Assembly: GCF_004359215.1 (NCBI RefSeq)
Contig: NC_090613.1
Location: 6,392,035 to 6,456,034, forward strand
DNA: 64,000 bases
Direction: 5' to 3'
Source: Bremia lactucae
Taxonomy: Eukaryota > Oomycota > Peronosporomycetes > Peronosporales > Peronosporaceae
Shown here: positions 44,865 to 55,752 of the stretch, one piece after another
Position numbering within the stretch: the first letter of the stretch is position 1
How the letters are laid out: each line of letters begins with the position of its first letter
Notes under the pieces: generated by a model
Databases searched by the model: none
Told to the model about the DNA's origin: nothing
What the model saw: only the letters and a program-made list of their open reading frames with translations
Translations under genes and position numbers: made by a program

Positions 44865-45322
44865 GTGACAAATGATGTGTCACTTAGAGCCCTCGTGGAC
44901 TGTGGAGCGTCGAATAATTTTATTCGTCGCCAGTCGCTAGAGGGTCGTGGGATCAAATATGCTGAGCGCGACATCCCTCCAACGAGGATGACGGTGCGTC
45001 TAGCGACAGGCGCATCGATAACAGTAATGAAACGCGTAGTGAAATTTCACTACACGCTAAAAGATTTACAGTACGATGATGATTTCATCCTACTGGACTT
45101 GGATGACAAATTTGATGTCATCCTAGGTCTACCCTGGCTCAGAAAATATGAGCCAAGGATCAGATGGCAGCATCGATCCGGAAAGATGCCTGCCACTTGT
45201 TCATCAGATGTCCATCTGATCAACGTTTTGGATTTTCACAAGTGTGTGGGTGTACTGCGAGTGAGTGCGATGGCCTCACTTGTGGTGTGGTCGTAAGTAC
45301 GATTTCACAAGATCACAGTTTC
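44865..45322 (+). pseudogene. E1 retropepsin-like protease
   Basis: A 143-codon open frame with the active site LVDCGASNNFIRR (Ser of DSG replaced by Cys), then VKFHYTLKDLQYDDDFILLD and FDVILGLPWLRKYEPRIRW, the expected strand order for gypsy proteases. The frame continues to MASLVVW and, shifted, STISQDHSFT at about 45320, where E1 sequence stops. The linker that should follow is at 40440-39541 in reverse. Confidence 0.85.
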
Positions 45323-45462
45323 ACGTGTTCAAGCTCAAAAAAGATTTTGAGCTTGTCATAAGCGGCGTGATGCGCTTCTGATAGTTCTGGAACCTCTTCC
45401 ATCTTCGTGAGGGTTTAGTCTTGTAAAGACTCAGGCGTAAATTGACTACGAGTGCTACCAGG
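45323..45462 (-). pseudogene. C copy 1 leader, primer site and gag N-terminus (inverted)
   Basis: Minus strand from 45462: CC, then TGGTAGCACTCGTAGTC (primer binding site), then the leader, then MEEVPELSEAHHAAYDKLKI and FFELEHVK (45417-45330). This matches the C2 gag start METFPDISQTKRAAFKNRKT, LFGLQHIK. The next C gag residues are at 40440 on the plus strand. Confidence 0.85.
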
Positions 45463-45948
45463 TGTAGCGGAGCTACCTCGCTCCTAAAGTCAGAAGAAGA
45501 CTTTCAGACTCAGAGAGTCACTTAGTTCTATTGAACTAATGGGTTTAACAACTCAGGGGGTCGTACAAGCTATTAAAGCTTAAGGAATCCTATTTCAAGG
45601 GGTTCAGGGGCTCGTAGAAACTAGTGACAACTAGTTCCCAAGAGGATATACCTTAGAAAGGCTTTTATCTCTTACAGATCAATGCGGAAGCCTTTGAAAG
45701 GCATTTAACGCATCAAGATTAAAAGATGGACTGCACTTTATTTAATTATTTAGATTTTAAAGCCTTACGCTAGCTAATTTAAAATAGATTTTGGACGCCA
45801 GATTTATATCTGGCGGCGACCACATTTGTTACCCATAATAAATGGGATTTAAGTAACTAACTATTTTAAAATTATATAATAGGGTATTTAACCCATAAAG
45901 TAATAGTACCACAACAACGGTTCTCCGACCGATGTGTGCCCCAGTACA
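45463..45948 (-). repeat. 5' LTR of C copy 1
   Basis: 486 bp; on the minus strand it begins TGTACTGGGGCACACATCGG and ends GAGGTAGCTCCGCTACA. It is nearly identical to 39056-39540 but in the opposite orientation. Confidence 0.95.
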
Positions 45949-47210
45949 CAAGCTCCCCAAAAAGCCCTCCGACCTTATGTGGGCGAAAGGCCCCTCGAGA
46001 GTGGCGGACATGCCCGCATTCAATAAGCTGAATACTGCAACGGTACCGGCTCAAACGCCGATACCTGGATAAGACGTAATCATAGATAGTATGTCTAAGA
46101 GTACCATCTTTTGTCGATGGATCTGAAAAATGGTTTTTATCAGATTCTTATGCGTGAACGGGACATCCCGTAGACAGCAGTGAGCACTCCCAGTATGATG
46201 CTCTGGAAATAGCTAGTACCACAGGGGCATAGTAACACCCCTGCAGCAGATGCGTTACGCCTCTGTTGAATTTTGACGTTATATTCGTCCATAGCCGGGC
46301 CATGGACGGAAAGACGGACGTGGAAGCTCATAAAACTCACGTTCGTCAGAACCTTACACTTATGCGAAAGCACAAGTTGTACGCAAATCTCAAAAGTATA
46401 TATGCGAAATACCACTTCCTGGTGCATCGTCGGAAAACACGGCGTTCGCCTTGATCCCAAAGATCCGGGCAATTACCGATTAACTAGTTCCAATCGATGT
46501 CAAGGGATTAAGAAGGATCCTCGGGCTAGCGCCGTAATTGCACAAGTGATATATTTCTGAAATCCTTTTTTTCAACAGAAATGTTTATGGAAAGAACACT
46601 TTTATTAATATTCAAAAAATTATTTTGAAATTTTTTAATATTAAAGGTCACGCAATTATGCAGATATGACAGTTCATCTCTCGTCTCTTCAAAAAAAAGA
46701 CGAGAAATAGTTATGGAACGCTGATTGTCAGCGTTCCTTTGAAGGTATCAAGCAACGCTTGATGCAAACGCCCATCTTGGCGATTGCAGATCAAAGCACA
46801 CCATCCCATGTGGTCTGTGACGCCAGCGATCACGCAATCGGCTGTGCATTAATGCAATTCGATACAGGCGACGCGGACCGCGGCGTCTAAACCAATCACG
46901 TCAGCTTCAACCAAATAAAAGCAATTATCCAATGCATGACAAGGAACTCCTTGCCGTGAAATATGCACTGGCTACACTTAGGGTCTGTCTCCTAGGAGAT
47001 AGACCGTTCATCGTACATACGGACCATGCGTCATTACGCACGGCCGTAAACAACCCACAGCTCTCGCAAAGGATAGCGAGGTGGCTGTCCTTCTTCGCGG
47101 AGTATATTTTCTCCGTGGAATATAAACCAGGACGACTTAATGTCGTCGTCGATGCGTTGTCACGCCGACCAAATTTCGAGCCTGCTGCGTACCTTTCTCA
47201 ACACCTCTAG
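45949..47210 (+). pseudogene. E1 RT (from fingers) and RNase H
   Basis: Starts SSPKSPPTLCGRK, a shifted form of the RT text SPxSSPxFC. Then LNTATVPAQTPIP, palm text around MNFDVIFVHSRA (46266, second Asp of YxDD changed to Val), HKLYANLKSIYAKYHFLV and frameshifted connection. An AT-rich insertion of about 80 bp lies near 46560-46650. RNase H is better kept: VVCDASDHAIGCALMQFDTG (about 46815), MHDKELLAVKYALATLRVCL, HTDHASLRTAVNNPQLSQRI, KPGRLNVVVDALSRRPNFEP (46932-47190). Confidence 0.8.
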
Positions 47211-47449
47211 CTTCACCTCTAGCTTCACGCACTACAACAGTGAAAACATTCTTACTATTGCAACAGTCATTACGAGTGTTCCGTCATCAACTTTGCTTGA
47301 TCACTTAAAAAAGCCTACCCAGAAATATAAAGCCCTTCTGCGCTTAATGGATCATCTGATGAATCTATCGAATGTATATTAAATGATTTATCGGCTTTAT
47401 ATTTATCGTCATTCGATCGATTTACAACACACAACGACTTACTGATCTA

Positions 47450-48290
47450 CACAGCCGTTGCCGACAACACTTCACGTGTCGTCGTCCCAACTCACGATAA
47501 TTTGCGCTTGCAAACCATGTATGAGTGTCACGATGCACCAACAAGTGGGCATCATGGACGTGAGAGAACTTATCTCACAGCAAGTCGCGACTTTTACTGG
47601 CCCCGCCAGTATCAGTTCGTGCGCAAGTACATTCGTTCTTGCGAGGTATGCCAACGGGTGAAGCCTAGCCCTTCATCCCGTGCACCTCTCCAACCTCTAC
47701 TAATTCCGACAGAATGTTGGCAGTCCGTATCTATGGACTCCGTTTTCGGATTTCCCGACGGCGATCATATATACAATGAAATCATTGTTTTTGTAGACAG
47801 ATTCAGCAAGATGGTACATCTACCTAAAGTACCAGAGTGAATAACGGCTCCAAGCTATGCCAGTGTCTTTATCGACACGGTAATCAGACTCCACGGTTTA
47901 CCCCGTGAATTAGTGTCCGATAGAGATCCACGCTTTCGGGGGAGTTTTGGCAATCGGTGTTCTGATCTCTCGGAATACGGCTGACTATGTCAACTTCTGA
48001 TCATCCAGAGATAAATGGTCAGACGGAACGCATAAATCGCTTTCTCGAAGAGATACTTCGAGGTTACGTCCAAACGTATCCGAATTGGAGAGAATTGTTA
48101 CCGATGGTCGAATTCACCATTAACAATTCGATGCATGCGTCTACAACGCATACACCGTTCTATCTGAATGGCTTACTCCAACCACGCATACCCACCCCAA
48201 AAAAAGGGGGTTTTGTAATCGCACAAGAAAACCAACTCTGGATCATGCTCATCACGCGTCGAAGTTACTAACGACGCGAATGATGTCGAT
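47450..48290 (+). pseudogene. E1 integrase zinc domain and core
   Basis: 47502-47840: HDAPTSGHHGRERTYLTASR, CEVCQRVKPSPSSRAPLQP, WQSVSMDSVFGFPDGD (first Asp), DRFSKMVHLPKVPE, then a stop. VSDRDPRF (second Asp) is at about 47917. After a frameshift, 47987-48271 gives HPEINGQTERINRFLEEILR (Glu) and FTINNSMHASTTHTPFYLNG. All three catalytic acids survive, but the frame is broken. Confidence 0.85.
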
Positions 48291-48439
48291 GTCGAAACAA
48301 TCGACATCGAAGATGGGAAAGATCTCATGGCAGTGCGCATAAAGCGCACTGAAAAAGACAGGAAAAATGCGTCAGCAGATAATTTCTGCTGGCTCAAGAA
48401 TCCATATTCCGTTTCATACAGGATTCCACTGCTAACGCA

Positions 48440-49320
48440 GTGGACCGGCAGAAACGGAACGCAGACAAACTTGGAAGAGCAAATGTTCCTTCATTTAAAA
48501 TATATGATCAAGTACAAATGTCTACGGTAAACTTACCTAGGCATGTAGTCACTAACGTGGTAGTAGTAAACTACTCCCCAAGTTCATTGGGCGATTCCGT
48601 GTACTGCTTCGCAGAGGCAGTCCGTACACAATATAGTTGCCACGAAGGATGCAAAGGCATCCTACGTTTTACGTTGGTCGACTCAGCCCGTACCATCAGT
48701 ACGCGGGTTTTCCGCGGACGGATCTGAAGACCCCTTTCAAGAATCCCCAGAAGATTCTTGTGATCACGACCCAGACTCTCATGTTAAGTCTGGAGATTCT
48801 CATGCCGAATCAGAAGTTCCTCGAAATTGCGACGAGCTGACGACAGCTCGTCATGAAGAGCGTGATGTTCCCGTTCGTACTTCAACGTTGAATACGCACT
48901 TTTCGAACGGTCGTCCAACCGTTCAATACGGTGAGTCTGCACCGTCTTTTCCAACGAGTGACGCTTATCACACTCGTGATCAAGACCCTCCTCCAATACA
49001 TGGAGGTAGTGGTCGAGTTTGTCGATCTTCGACTCTAGATTCGACACACAGGTCGGATCTAATTTGCCCTCCCTCACCAAAACCATTGGTCGATTCCCAC
49101 GGTGGTCAACGTTTCCTTGTGGAGCGCATTGTAAGTTACCATGATCTGAAGGGGCAGCGAACCATTTATCTTGTCGCTGGCGCGGTTATCCACCTTCGCA
49201 TGACAGCCGGGAGCCTCGTTCCCAGCTGGATGTTGACGTTGAGGGCCTCATCCGTCAGCATGACGAGACCCATTGAATCAGAAGGTCCATCGAAAAACAC
49301 GCGCCCCTGGCGCCTGTAAA
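48440..49320 (+). pseudogene. E1 integrase C-terminus, linker and chromodomain
   Basis: STVNLPRHVVTNVVV (about 48521) and FYVGRLSPYHQYAGFPRTDL (48651-48710) give the C-terminal fold. A long Asp/His/Ser/Thr-rich linker ([20 protein letters not shown] in frame) follows, then [20 protein letters not shown] (about 49110-49170) of a chromodomain, with the [17 protein letters not shown] core frameshifted. The linker lies opposite the antisense coiled coil. Confidence 0.8.
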
Positions 49321-50357
49321 TCGATTGCAAAATGTCAATCGCATCGAGCATCTCGATAGAGCTGCGAGCTCTTCCCAAGGCGAAAAAAATAGAATAAACA
49401 TCCTCTTTCACCCGTTTTGTGTTGTCGACACAAACGGACAGGGAATACCTCACGAGACAACCGACGCAGTTAAAGCTTGCACCGTTTGAAGTTCGTTTGT
49501 CAAAGTTCATGCGAATCGCGTTAAGTCTTTGAAGCCAGGCTTTGCATCCAATGTCTTTGACATTGCGAATACATGCGTTCCAGGCTTGTCAACGATCATT
49601 TATTTCGCTTGTTGTTGCCTCTATGCCATCGATTCTCAAGAAAAGCACAAGATGAATTTCCTTCTCACCGCGAAAATTCTTTGCGCTAGGTGAAGGCCGT
49701 GTAGCTTTGTCGCAATAAATAAGGGATATTTATGGTGTGGAGTAGTCTTTCCAGACAATCTTTTCAGAAGCCATTCGGGCAAAAGCCACGGCTTCTTCTC
49801 AGGGTTAAGACGATACATTTTATATTCTGCACTCCCCTGAGGGGTACCCACTGAAGCAGGGGTACTACAAGAACTTTTATTACGATTACTTACGGCATCG
49901 CCATCACCACGCACAGGGATATGTGCGGGTAAGGGCACGGTAGACGGTGCTGGCGATGAGAAATCATGCTCATCGTCGGAAATACGCATGCTATAGCAAA
50001 CGCTATTAGCATCTATCCGATTGAGCCCCCTTAATTCGAAGGCTCATAGTCAGCCGCTTGACGACGTTCAGGCGACTGTTCCGCTCACCCCGAGTCGGCC
50101 ATCTCGTCCGTCTCGCATTCATAGTCGACCGTCAGAGAGGGGTCACACTGACGTGGTGTATCACCACGTGCACCTGCAACATCTTGCGTTGCGGGAGAAG
50201 ACAATAATACGGCAGATGAAATGTTTGCCGCAAGAGACAATAATGCGTCGCCCGTGGCTGCATGTACCGCAGACGAAGGTTCCGCACTAATTGCTACCCG
50301 CATGGACTCGTTGACCATGCGATAGAACTGAAAGGGATGGTTCTGACCAATCAACAT
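48784..50357 (-). CDS. Antisense ORF of E1 with C-terminal coiled coil (frameshifted)
   Basis: Starts [20 protein letters not shown] at 50357, about 80 bp inside the 3' LTR. It continues through [15 protein letters not shown] and [19 protein letters not shown]. 49989-49636 has [20 protein letters not shown] and [20 protein letters not shown]. 49510-49166 has [20 protein letters not shown] and [20 protein letters not shown]. 49086-48784 is the coiled coil ([40 protein letters not shown]). All blocks match copy B in order. Function unknown. Confidence 0.65.
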
Positions 50358-50420
50358 CGTTCACAGTTAAGTGGTCTTATAGTGGCCACTCTATTCAATG
50401 AAAATTATAGCGATTGTCGT

Positions 50421-50435
50421 TTATGGGAGGGGTGA
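50421..50435 (+). other. Polypurine tract of E1
   Basis: TTATGGGAGGGGTGA directly precedes the LTR start TGTAACGTGGTG. The B copy has AGGGAGGGGTGG in the same place on the minus strand. Confidence 0.65.
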
Positions 50436-50872
50436 TGTAACGTGGTGTATCGTTACATGAAATTAACACTTAAAGGTTGTGAATTAATATGCTATCTAAA
50501 ATTTCGATAATATTTGGAAAATATTACTTTACATAGTTGTATTCGGAAAGCTTATCCACTGGTATATATAAACCATTATATCTACTTGATCCGCGGTCTA
50601 GTCAGCACTGGATGCGCGCAAAGAGAGAGACAGATAAGACCTTATCACATCTTTGTATGAGTATCTAATTCAGTTAGTATGAAACAGATAGAAACAGAAA
50701 AAATAATTATATTCAGTTAGTTTTCTTTAACCTTTTTTAAAGCAAGTGTTCTAAAGAGAGTCTTTCTCTGCCCGTACTAGTGTACGTAAAGTGACGCGTG
50801 GCACCACTTGCACTAAAGCAGTGCAGAGTGAACTTTTACAGAAGCAGTACAAGTCGGCAGTGCCCCGTTATC
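50436..50872 (+). repeat. 3' LTR (type B) of E1
   Basis: Begins TGTAACGTGGTGTATCGTTAC and ends near CAGTGCCCCGTTAT. It matches the minus-strand LTRs at 10330-10666 and 55753-56192. Confidence 0.75.
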
Positions 50873-50965
50873 CCACACCACACGCCACTCTACGTACACT
50901 TGTACGTGCAGAGGAAGACTCTCTTTAAGACACTTGCTTTAGAGAGGGTTAAAGTAAACATAACT
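50873..50965 (-). repeat. Inverted fragment of a type B LTR
   Basis: The block ACTTGTACGTGCAGAGGAAGAC to AGAGGGTTAAAGTA repeats, in reverse complement, the 50730-50790 part of the adjacent LTR (compare 10395-10450). It is cut by the A LTR at 50966. The neighbouring pieces make an imperfect palindrome. Confidence 0.6.
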
Positions 50966-51498
50966 TGTAGGCAGGCACGTCGTAATGCGGCCACGCTCTA
51001 CTTAGACACACACCCTACCACAGCGAGGAAGCGGTTTAACCAGCTTCTCTTGCGTGCAGTGAGGAAATTGTGGCGATCGCGTTAGCGACCTCACCCAACG
51101 CACTAAGTACTTTAGTTAAGAGTCGTCACGGGAGCGGTAATCCAGCTCCTCGTGCGCACTTACCAATTAGGAAGTAGTCTTAAGGCTGATTTATATTTTA
51201 TCGCATTAAAATATAAATACCTATTTTTACCAATCAATATGTCATCTCTGTAAATAACACCTAATATGTATTGCAAGCTTATCTTTCTAGATACCTCGCG
51301 TAACGGATGACGCTAGGCATCATTTCTCCAAATGTGAATGCACCTACGTGCATCACATATACAAGGTTTGGTCACAAATATGAACCACACCCGAGTGCAG
51401 GGTCTAATTACTTAATTTAGAAGTTGACCATCTCCTTAAGTATACCAAGTGTACTTAACGGGGACTGTGTAACATTAGGACAACTTTAGCTCGTTACA
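50966..51498 (-). repeat. 3' LTR of family A copy 2
   Basis: 533 bp from TGTAGGCAGGCACGTCG to TTTAGCTCGTTACA on the plus strand. On the minus strand it follows the purine tract TTTAAGGGGGGATGA (51499-51513). Confidence 0.85.
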
Positions 51499-51631
51499 TC
51501 ATCCCCCCTTAAAGATCGAATTCACATTTTTAAATTCGTCGAAGAGGAGCAAGGAACTGCGAGCAGCTTTCCCCCGCCGCTAGTTCACTCAATCACTCTA
51601 GCGACGTGCGTTTCCATACACGGCGCCAAAG

Positions 51632-53031
51632 ATGCCACCTAAAAGGGGCCACGTTGGTGGGTCGTCTGCGAAGACGCCCGCTCAACCTCACGCTAAGCGC
51701 ACGCGCCGCGTTAATTCGCCGGCCGCGTCTAATGCCTTAGTCAAACCGCCAACAGCTACTGCTGCTGTCGCGTTAACAGGGCTAAACAATATAACCCACT
51801 TTAACAGTGACGATGCTGATCCGTCGCTCATTGTCGACTACAATGAGTCGACACCGGTGCCGTCACCTCATAGTAGTGATGCGGACAACGAGCTCCTGAG
51901 GAATAATGATGGCGCATTATTGCCCATCCATACTTCTCTCATGGCTCATAATATGGAGACAGCAACATTTACGAACGTTGTCTCGTCGTCTGCGCTGGAT
52001 AGCGTAGCGACAGGTAATGAGAGCGCTGCCCATAAAGGCGCAGCCGCTTTTCCGTTGGGAATAGCCACAACGTCTTATGTTCAGACCATAATCCATAATG
52101 GCTCTGAAAGAGAGGATTCGGAGCCTAAAGCTCCGCCGACAAGCCGGCAAGCCAGTCGTTTAGAACGTGGCATATCTCTGATGCCCCGTCCATCTCAATC
52201 GCCTCGTTTAAAAGGGCCAAGAGCGTCGCTCCTAGAGCGCGCTCTTCTAGATGCATATAATTATAATTGCGTCTTTAAAATCATGGAGGGCTCAGTGAAA
52301 ATCGCTTGAGCGTATTTTCCCAAGTACGCTAAACCGCTTTTCCCTGAGCCCTCCATGATTTGAAGACGCGATAATAATTATGTGCATCCCGGTCGTGTTG
52401 CGTGAAATGAAACGCCCGACCAATACGAGGCGAAATTCCTGCGCCGCATTCATCCGCATTCCGATGCGATGAAGCAGCGGTTGCAACGAATTAACTTCAC
52501 CCGCTAACCTTTGAAAGAAATCCTGGGCGGTACTGTACCCCCTGTTTCTTCTCTTCTAGTCCATTTGAGACTAGCGAAGAGGCCTCAGCTGGTGCTCCTT
52601 TTCATAGGCAGCCACCAAGCCGGGCACATCCATACGTAGGGTATCGATCGGTTCCCAAGAGTCAAAACTCTTCGGGTAACCTTTACATTGGACGAGGATC
52701 TGATTCCTTTGCCTCACGGGGCGGTGGGCAAGCAACCTTCCAAAAAGGAAGCGTTAATTCCCAACCGCATCCATCAGTGCAGGCGGCGCCCGATAGGAGA
52801 GGCGATCTCGCCAACCTACTCGCGGTTGCCTTACCTTTGTTCGTTCAGTCACAGGCGTTTAGCGCTGCTGAACGGCGTATTGCAGCTCGTCAGGGTTATG
52901 AACGCCTGAAGACACGCTTGGACCTCTTTGAGAGGATAATGCTGAGGAACCCGCGTTATTCGCGTGATGTCCCTCGCTCTCCAAGTCCTGTTCGTGGAGG
53001 GAGAAATCGGTCCGATAGCTTTTCGCCTTAA
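51632..53031 (+). CDS. Antisense ORF of family A, copy 2
   Basis: ATG at 51632, MPPKRGHVGGSSAKTPAQPH, basic KRTRR, then a Ser/Asp/Thr-rich region and RASLLERALLDAYNYN to 52309. A foldback duplication (52250-52388) then breaks the frame. RRIHPHSDAMKQRLQRINFT is recovered at about 52443-52503. From 52777 the frame AAPDRRGDLANLLAVALPLF, then YERLKTRLDLFERIMLRNPR, ending in SPSPVRGGRNRSD, continues opposite the chromodomain and integrase C-terminus. Copy A3 keeps a longer coiled coil here (GRIADLEGQVSRLTSDLYDV). It is collinear with copy A1. Confidence 0.6.
52250..52388. repeat. Foldback inverted duplication in the A2 antisense ORF
   Basis: Arms 52250-52314 and 52325-52388 are near-perfect reverse complements (for example TCATGGAGGGCTCAG against CTGAGCCCTCCATGA) around a 10-nt loop. 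Copy A1 has a single arm at this place (1215-1285), so the second arm was copied from the first. Confidence 0.9.
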
Positions 53032-53260
53032 CCATCCCCCTCACCCGAACGATGCTCGACTCACAGTCGGTCTCCTTAGCCAGATGGACATATGCGATCT
53101 CATTTGGTCCTACATACCGTTTCGGACGACCTACGTTAAATACGGGGTGCGTCTTCATATACGGGGGAAGGGTGAGCCTATAATTTAGGTCTCCAACCTC
53201 TTCGACCTCCGTAAAGGGCCCAATGAAACGCGGCAACAACTTTGTAGTACCTCCAGGTAG
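52560..53260 (-). pseudogene. A copy 2: integrase C-terminus and chromodomain
   Basis: 53239-52859 encodes RFIGPFTEVEEVGDLNYRLT, YMKTHPVFNVGRPKRYVGPN and a Ser/His-rich linker. 52780-52580 carries a frameshifted chromodomain homologous to A1 (VQWKGYP...). It overlaps the plus-strand antisense ORF along its whole length. Confidence 0.8.
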
Positions 53261-54470
53261 TACAGAATTGCATTCTTAGGTAGGGAAGCAGTACTTTATA
53301 GTGCTTTTCCTCCCACTCTAAAGCGTTCAATATTTTTGCGACCATTTCAATCCGCATATCCTTTTTGCTTGTCCTGTGTGCTTGCATTTGCGTCACGGAC
53401 TTTACGTGTGATGGCTTATCGTTCGTCCACAAAGCGTTGAGCCTCGCTCACGCTTTTTTGGCATCAAACCCGCCTATGATACGCCGAGAGGTCGGTCATA
53501 AGGCGTAAATTTATTGACCACCGCTAAACTGGCAGGGTCACTAAGGCAAGTTTTTGTCGTTGAGATGATACCCTCATGGGTCATCGTCATATTGACGAGA
53601 CTATGTCCCTCTTTCTCACCGAGCACAGTGAAGGGCCCTCCCCCACTAAGACTCGGGCTGCTCACAAATGAGACTGGCGTCCGAGGATGGCGCAGTCCGT
53701 TTATATAAAACGGTGTCTCACCCGTAATGGCGTAGACACTGTTATTTATAGCGAACTCCACAAATTGCAATTGCTTGCTCCACTCTTTGGGAGTTGCTAT
53801 CGTGCGAAAGACATCCGCCACGACCGAATCGGCACGTTCTGTTTCGCCATCGGTCTGGGGATAATCTGCAATCGACATGTGGAGCTTTCTACCAAGCAGC
53901 ACAAACACATGTCGCCAGAAACCAGACGTAAAATGTGGATCCCGGTCCGATCCTATGGACTCGGACATTCCGTGTAGTCGATGAACATGATCCAGGAACA
54001 AGAGAGCTGCCTCCTTGCCTGTGATCGATGTCTTACATGGTGCTAAATGCACCATTTTGCTCAGTCTGTCTACAAAGACGACTAGCCTTGTCCGACCCTT
54101 ATGATAGGGCGGCATGCCAAACATGAAGTCTAGACTTACAGACTTCCAACAGCTGGTTGGAATCGGTAGCAGCTTCAGTGGCGCACTGCTGGACGGTGCA
54201 GGCCTAATGAGCTGACACTGTTCGCAAGAGTGAATACAGTTGGCCACCCATCTATATAGGTGTGGCCACCCAAATTCCTCTGACACTCGTAAGAATGTCT
54301 TTTCACGGCCCAGATGCCCCACTAGGTGGCGCATGATGGAGCCCGTGAAGGATAATCAGCTTGAGTTCTGTGTCATGAGGCACATCGATTCTCAAGGGAT
54401 CACAAGGTGACAGCTTGCCATAACAACTATTTAGTACTGCTTGCCTACCTATAAGTTTCGTTAGGCTTTT
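53261..54470 (-). pseudogene. A copy 2: integrase zinc domain and catalytic core
   Basis: 54334-53474 is 286 codons open, the best-kept integrase here. The zinc region is HHAPPSG... (about 54330) and CIHSCEQC. The core has SVSLDFMFGMPPYHK (Asp), GSDRDPHFTSGFWR (Asp) and ADYPQTDGETERADS (Glu), so all three catalytic acids are present. It ends VVNKFTPYDRPLG, which continues as copy A1's left edge does. RT and RNase H are absent: the sequence stops near 54470 against the oppositely oriented copy A3. 53473-53261 is frameshifted. Confidence 0.85.
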
Positions 54471-54474
54471 TGAC

Positions 54475-55190
54475 GTGCTAAAAGAGGTTGAAGACCTAAT
54501 TATAGGCCTACCATTCGCCCGTATATGAAGACGCACCTGTATTTTACAGGGGTCGTCTGAAACGGTATGTAGACCCAAATGTTGTTACATATTCCCATCC
54601 GTCTAAGGAGACCCATGGTGACGCCAATTGTGAGTCGAGCGTCGTTCGGGTGAGGGGGACGGAGAAGGCGAAAAACTATCGGACCAACGCCTCCCACCAC
54701 AAACTGGACTTGGAGAGCGAGGGACATCACGCGAGTAACGCGGATTCCTCAGCATTATCCTCTCAAAGAGGTCCAAGCGAGTCTTCAGGCGTCCATAACC
54801 CTGACGAGCCTTCGCTCGGACATCATAAAGATCCGAGGTCAGTCGCGAGACTTGACCCTCGAGATCCGCAATACGTCCTTCAGCAGAGCTAAACGCCTGT
54901 GACTGAACGGACGAAGGTAAGGCAGCCGCGAGTAGGTGGGCAAGATCGCCACTCCTATCGGGCGCCGCCTGCACTAATGAATGCGAGTGGGAATCAACGC
55001 TTCCTTGTTGGAAGATTGCTTGCCCACCGCTCCGTGAGGCAAGGGTATCAGATCCTCGTCCAATACTTAAGGTTACCCGAAGAGTTTTGACTCTTGGGAA
55101 CTGATCGATACCCTACGTATTGATGTGCCCGGCGTGGTGGCTGCCTATGAAAAGGAGCCCCAGCTGAGGCCTCTTCGCTAGTCTCAAATG
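54475..55190 (+). pseudogene. A copy 3: integrase C-terminus and chromodomain
   Basis: In broken frames the plus strand gives the C-terminal fold (KEVEDL, LPFARI), the linker (GEGDGE, ERGTSRE) and a chromodomain near 54990-55180 that parallels 830-1010. It starts abruptly head-to-head with copy A2. Confidence 0.75.
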
Positions 55191-55690
55191 GACTACCAGA
55201 AGTAGCGTTGTGAGAAGAAACGGGGGGGGGGGTACAGTACTGTCGATGATTTCTTTGATGCGCAAGCGGGCGAAATCAATTCGCTGCGACCGCTGTCTCA
55301 TCGCATCGGAATGCGGATGAATGCGGCGCATGAATTCCGCCTCTAATTAATCATTTGTTTTATTTGAATGCAAAACGACCAGAATCGGGAAAATACGCAT
55401 AAGCGATTTTTTCTAAGCCTTCCATAATTTAAAGACACCATATTAGTTATGTGCGTCTAAAATAGCGCACTTTGGAAGCGACGCTCTTGGCCCGTTTAAG
55501 CGAGGCCGTTTAGATGGAGGGGGCGTCGGTAATATGTTACCCGTCATCACATAGCCACGTACAAAACGACTGGCTTGTGACATTGACTGAGCACGTTCAC
55601 GTGTCGTCGGTGAAGCTTTAAGCTCAAAATCCTATATATCAGAACCAAAAATGGATAATGGTCTATGCGATAGACATTGTGGTTTTACCC
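54603..55690 (-). CDS. Antisense ORF of family A, copy 3 (broken)
   Basis: 54974-54603 is open: MQAAPDRSGDLAHLLAAALP, then the coiled coil GRIADLEGQVSRLTSDLYDV / RAKARQGYGRLKTRLDLFER, ending in a Ser/Pro/Arg-rich tail (SFSPSPSPSPERRS). 55331-55113 adds RRIHPHSDAMRQRSQRIDFA. Upstream to 55690 the N-terminal half is heavily mutated. It is truncated at 55752 by the B-type LTR. Confidence 0.5.
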
Positions 55691-55752
55691 AAGAGTAGCG
55701 GCTGCGCCACTGCGGGCAGCGCTCTCATTAATGGTTGCTGCGCTATCCAGCG

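Noticed and set aside
50021..50290. 89-codon plus-strand ORF between E1 pol and its 3' LTR
   Set aside because: Shadow of the conserved antisense ORF (compare 10736-11263), with no domain of its own.
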